A DNA stretch of 26,399 nt from an uncultured Bacilli bacterium (GTDB lineage: Bacteria > Bacillota_I > Bacilli_A > RFN20 > CAG-631): contig CAKPXW010000012.1 of the NCBI GenBank assembly GCA_934202505.1, forward strand, positions 1 through 26,399. The letters are read 5' to 3'. The notes under the pieces are model-generated. The model did no database searches and was not told the DNA's origin. It worked only from the letters and a program-made list of their open reading frames with translations. Below, piece by piece: positions 23,841-26,399 of this stretch. The position numbers and the translations under genes are program-made. The stretch's first letter is position 1; each line of letters starts with the position of its first letter.

Positions 23841-23865
23841 AAAATAGTGCTTCTGCACTATTTTT
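23840..23865. terminator. Strong bidirectional terminator
   Basis: An 11-bp perfect stem (23840-23850 with 23855-23865, GTGC/GCAC core) with a TTCT loop. A and T runs flank both sides, and it overlaps the ends of the two convergent genes. Confidence 0.85.
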
Positions 23866-25156
23866 CATTTAACCATTTTAATTTTTCAATATATTGAGTA
23901 AAGATTTCATCACCACTATAATTTTCATAATAAAAATCTATAAAATCATTTTCTTTACTTTTATTTAAAGAAAATGATAAACAATCAAAAGCATATAAAA
24001 AATATACTATTTCTTTATAAAATTTTTCATATTTTAATTCAATAATTCGATTTAATCGATATTTAATAGTTTCTTTTATTTGTAGGTATATTTCTTCTTT
24101 ATCTTTATCATCTAAAGAAGCTTTTGATTTCCATTTGGATAATGATACATATATACTTGGATTTAATTCTTTTCTTAATTCTATTTTACAATCATCATTG
24201 AATTTAACAATATCTAAAACTTTTTTAATAAAGGGAGAAATTTCTAAATTATTATCAAGTAGAATCATCAATAGTACTAGCACATTATTTAAATGATTAA
24301 CATTCCAATCTAAATCATGATTTTTTAATAATTCAAAACTCTTTGGAAAATCAAAAAATATAGTGTGCAAAGATAAATCATGATAATTATTGTGTTCCTT
24401 TTCTACAATATTATATTTATCATCATAATTTGTTAAAGTTAATAGCAATTTTGTAGTTTCACTATAATCATAAGCTTTTTTTAGATAATCATAACTTTCG
24501 TCAATATTTAATTCATATAATTTATTAGCCAAAAGTAAAGCAATTTCTTTTTTTGCATAATTATTGTTTTCTTGTAAAGTTAATACTTTTTTAGCCACAT
24601 TAATCCATGAATCATCATCATAGTAATAACATTTCTTAAAATAATTAGCATAAATTAATAGATTTTTACTTTTATAATCATCTATTAATTTTTTTAATTG
24701 AGACTCGTCAAGCTTTTCAAGATAAAATTCAAGCAATTGAATATTCGGCCTTTTATCGTTTAAGATATGCCTAATTATATTTTCAACAAAACTATTATCA
24801 AAATCTACAACTTTATATGTTTCATATTTAGTTAATATTTTAATAATTTTAGAAAAATCATTATTTGTATTATAAATTGTACTTACATAATTTTCGATTA
24901 TCGTATCATAACTTGCAATAAGATCTTCTGATTGAAAAAGTTCTTTATTATATTTTTTGTATATTTCATCAAAAACCAAGTATGCTTTTTGATATTTTTT
25001 TTGTTCAAAAAGTAAAAACGCAATAGTAAGACAATTGTTTATAATATCTTCTTTTCCCATTGCTTTATTATTTAATAATTCTTTTATTGTATTGTTTATC
25101 TCTTGTGTTGTTTCTTGCTTTAGAAAATCTAAATTAGTCTCAATAATATCTTTCAT
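23858..25156 (-). CDS. Large helical protein of unknown function (TPR-like solenoid)
   Basis: 432 residues from the ATG at 25156. The GTG at 25165 is part of the ribosome site AGGTGA (25167-25162), so it is not the start. I do not recognise the family. The composition is rich in Lys, Asn, Asp, Leu and Tyr, with no signal peptide or membrane helix and very few Gly or Pro. It alternates short amphipathic helices in the manner of tetratricopeptide solenoids (for example AFLLFEQKKYQKAYLVFDEI near 49-68, and LYELNIDESYDYLKKAYDYS near 210-230). A scaffold or protein-binding role in the cytoplasm is the most one can infer. It has its own promoter and shares the terminator at 23840-23865 with the ZIP gene. 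Confidence 0.75.
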   Translation of the reverse strand: MKDIIETNLDFLKQETTQEINNTIKELLNNKAMGKEDIINNCLTIAFLLFEQKKYQKAYLVFDEIYKKYNKELFQSEDLIASYDTIIENYVSTIYNTNNDFSKIIKILTKYETYKVVDFDNSFVENIIRHILNDKRPNIQLLEFYLEKLDESQLKKLIDDYKSKNLLIYANYFKKCYYYDDDSWINVAKKVLTLQENNNYAKKEIALLLANKLYELNIDESYDYLKKAYDYSETTKLLLTLTNYDDKYNIVEKEHNNYHDLSLHTIFFDFPKSFELLKNHDLDWNVNHLNNVLVLLMILLDNNLEISPFIKKVLDIVKFNDDCKIELRKELNPSIYVSLSKWKSKASLDDKDKEEIYLQIKETIKYRLNRIIELKYEKFYKEIVYFLYAFDCLSFSLNKSKENDFIDFYYENYSGDEIFTQYIEKLKWLNEK

Positions 25157-25173
25157 TTTCTTCACCTATATTT

Positions 25174-25202
25174 ATAATATAGCATTTTTATTTACCTTGC
25201 AA
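25174..25202 (-). promoter_or_regulatory. SigA promoter of the helical-protein gene
   Basis: Minus strand TTGCAA (25202-25197), a 17-base spacer, then TATTAT (25179-25174). It is 18 bases upstream of the ATG at 25156. Confidence 0.6.
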
Positions 25203-25257
25203 ATATTTACTTAATAATTGAAAAAAGATTTATTTAATGAACTTTAATATTTGCATA

Positions 25258-25291
25258 TTATTTGAGATTTATATTTTCACTTTATTTGAGA
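25258..25291. repeat. Short direct repeat in the intergenic region
   Basis: TTATTTGAGA occurs at 25258-25267 and again at 25282-25291, 24 bases apart (just over two helical turns). It lies upstream of the -35 of the helical-protein gene. It could be a regulator site or chance in AT-rich DNA. Confidence 0.3.
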
Positions 25292-25319
25292 AAGATTAAC
25301 TATTTAAAATTCAACAAAA

Positions 25320-25346
25320 AATGACTCTACTTTACATAAAGTCATT
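25320..25346 (-). terminator. Second (distal) terminator hairpin after the heptad-repeat gene
   Basis: AATGACT/AGTCATT (25320-25326 with 25340-25346), followed on the minus strand by a T run. It acts as a backup to the hairpin at 25369-25408. Confidence 0.55.
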
Positions 25347-25368
25347 CCTTAATATTTTTAAAAATAAA

Positions 25369-25408
25369 AGACTATATTGAAACAATTTTAAATGTTTCTT
25401 TATAGTCT
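25369..25408 (-). terminator. First terminator hairpin after the heptad-repeat gene
   Basis: AGACTATA/TATAGTCT (25369-25376 with 25401-25408) and inner GAAACA/TGTTTC (25379-25384 with 25393-25398) form a 14-bp interrupted stem. On the minus strand it is followed by TTTATTTTT. It starts seven bases past the stop of the gene at 25416. Confidence 0.7.
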
Positions 25409-25415
25409 ATAATAA

Positions 25416-26399
25416 TTATTTAATTGGTTCGCTTCTATAAATAAATTTTACTTGTCCATCTTGATTTTCAAGAGTTCCTGAGTAATTTTTATAATTTTTA
25501 GTAAGTTCAATTGTCTTTTCTAAATTGTTATGGAAATCTTGATTTTCTTTATACAAATCAATAAGTGATTGAACTTTATCAAAGTCATCTTTTGTTAAAC
25601 TATTAGATACTCCATCAACTTTATTTAAAACATTTAAGATACTTTCTTTTAATGTATCTACGCCTTCAACTAAAGTTGAAATGTTATTATAAATTGTTAA
25701 TGCTCCATTTTTGCAATTTTCAACTCCAGCAAGATAAGTTTTTAATCCAGTATAAAATTCATTATAAGAATCTAATGAAGCTTTTAATTCTTCTAAGCTT
25801 GCTTTTCCTTGATTTGCTTCTTGAAGTTTAGCATTTAAAATTGCTTGTCCTTCACTTGATTCATAAGTTTGATTTGCTTTTAAATCAATTGCATTTTGAA
25901 TGTCTTGTTCATTTAGTTTAGCATTTACTGCAGCTTCTATGGCTTGTTGATTTTCTTCGCTTACTAAACCATTTTCACATGCTTGAACATATTGCTCATA
26001 AGTATATGGCATTCCAAGGCTTGAAAGAATAGCTTCAGTTATTGATTTTTTATAGCCTAAAGTAACTTGTTGTTTAATTCCAGCCTTTACTTGAGTTTCA
26101 ACATTTTCCTTACTCAAAGAGGCAATTGCCTGATCTAATACAGTTTGATAATTATCAATCGTAAGCTGAGGTAAACTTAAAGAGGAGGTTGATAACTTGT
26201 CATTTGCTTGCGCTAAAAATGTATTAAATGTAAGGGTTGCCCCTTCTAATAAGGCTTCATTATTTGCTGTTAATGCTCCAAGACCATCAGATAATTCTTT
26301 CATTCCAGCTGATAGAGCATCAACACCTTCTGATAAATTATTTAAACCATCTTTTAATTCATTTTCTTTTTCAAGAATATCTAAATAGCTATCATATAT
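25416..26399 (-). CDS. C-terminal part of a protein with Leu-x-x-Gly heptad repeats (YhgE/Pip- or MMPL-type extracellular domain)
   Basis: The frame is open to the right edge, so the N-terminus is missing; 327 residues are visible. The ATG at 26303 is internal, because the repeat pattern continues upstream of it. Residues about 16-52 of the visible part show x-x-x-L-x-x-G heptads (LKDG, LSEG, LSAG, LSDG, LTAN, LLEG at seven-residue steps). This pattern is typical of extracytoplasmic stalks in YhgE/Pip-like and MMPL-type transporters. The rest is long, helical, Ala/Gln/Asn-rich and has one Cys pair (CENG, ENCKNG). It ends in a short beta-like tail, GQVKFIYRSEPIK. No membrane segment is visible, so any transmembrane part must be N-terminal. 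Two terminator hairpins follow. The exact family cannot be settled here. Confidence 0.75.
   Translation of the reverse strand: MYDSYLDILEKENELKDGLNNLSEGVDALSAGMKELSDGLGALTANNEALLEGATLTFNTFLAQANDKLSTSSLSLPQLTIDNYQTVLDQAIASLSKENVETQVKAGIKQQVTLGYKKSITEAILSSLGMPYTYEQYVQACENGLVSEENQQAIEAAVNAKLNEQDIQNAIDLKANQTYESSEGQAILNAKLQEANQGKASLEELKASLDSYNEFYTGLKTYLAGVENCKNGALTIYNNISTLVEGVDTLKESILNVLNKVDGVSNSLTKDDFDKVQSLIDLYKENQDFHNNLEKTIELTKNYKNYSGTLENQDGQVKFIYRSEPIK

Noticed and set aside
25258..25291. CRISPR-like or insertion-sequence repeat
   Set aside because: Only two short copies, no spacers and no flanking transposase or cas gene.
1..26399. tRNA, rRNA, riboswitch or T-box in the intergenic regions
   Set aside because: All gaps are under 300 bases and show only promoters, terminators, operators and short repeats; no cloverleaf or known riboswitch core was seen by eye.

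Overview
The window is AT-rich chromosomal DNA from a low-GC Bacillota. A gut-type Bacilli lineage (Erysipelotrichales/RF39-like) is my best guess, by inference only. TGA works as a stop codon here (PlsC-like, HgdB-like and activase genes), so this is genetic code 11 and not the Mycoplasma code. A spore-protease gene (gpr) suggests a spore-former or a descendant of one. The dehydratase-activase proteins and an iron-sulfur flavoprotein suggest anaerobic life. I found no rRNA, tRNA, CRISPR array or transposase. No gene-free stretch exceeds 300 bases; the longest, 25157-25415, holds a promoter, a direct repeat and two terminator hairpins.

Layout. 1-300: the end of a cyclophilin gene and a two-way terminator. 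301-1845 (minus): a degV (fatty-acid-binding) gene with a one-base frameshift near its end, followed by an Isf-like flavoprotein; a good promoter precedes degV. 1864-2667: an unknown membrane protein. 2635-4764 (minus): a secreted, membrane-anchored RCC1 beta-propeller protein whose ribosome binding site lies inside nested inverted repeats. 4826-7324 (minus): tsaE-tsaB-rimI-tsaD, a tight operon for t6A tRNA modification and ribosomal protein acetylation. 7395-8383: a sugar-nucleotidyltransferase unit. 8383-10291 (minus): a PlsC-like acyltransferase and a GT4 glycosyltransferase, probably for membrane (glyco)lipids. 10421-11983 (minus): a DUF4127 protein. 12076-14240: gpr, a small membrane protein and fmt.

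14257-21762 is the most interesting block. It is one transcription unit with its own consensus promoter, a 26-bp palindrome at the predicted transcript start, and a terminator. It encodes a divergent DegV/FakB, FakA (fatty acid kinase), an HgdB-like dehydratase-type protein, a two-headed ASKHA activase, and PlsY. FakAB makes acyl-phosphate and PlsY uses acyl-phosphate. The two iron-sulfur redox proteins therefore sit between producer and consumer of the same intermediate, which suggests an undescribed ATP-driven redox step or control in acyl-chain or phospholipid metabolism.

21816-26399: a YfcE phosphodiesterase and a maltose-type O-acetyltransferase (operon); a ZIP metal transporter with a palindromic operator at its transcript start; a large orphan helical protein; and the C-terminal part of a protein with Leu-x-x-Gly heptad repeats that runs off the right edge.
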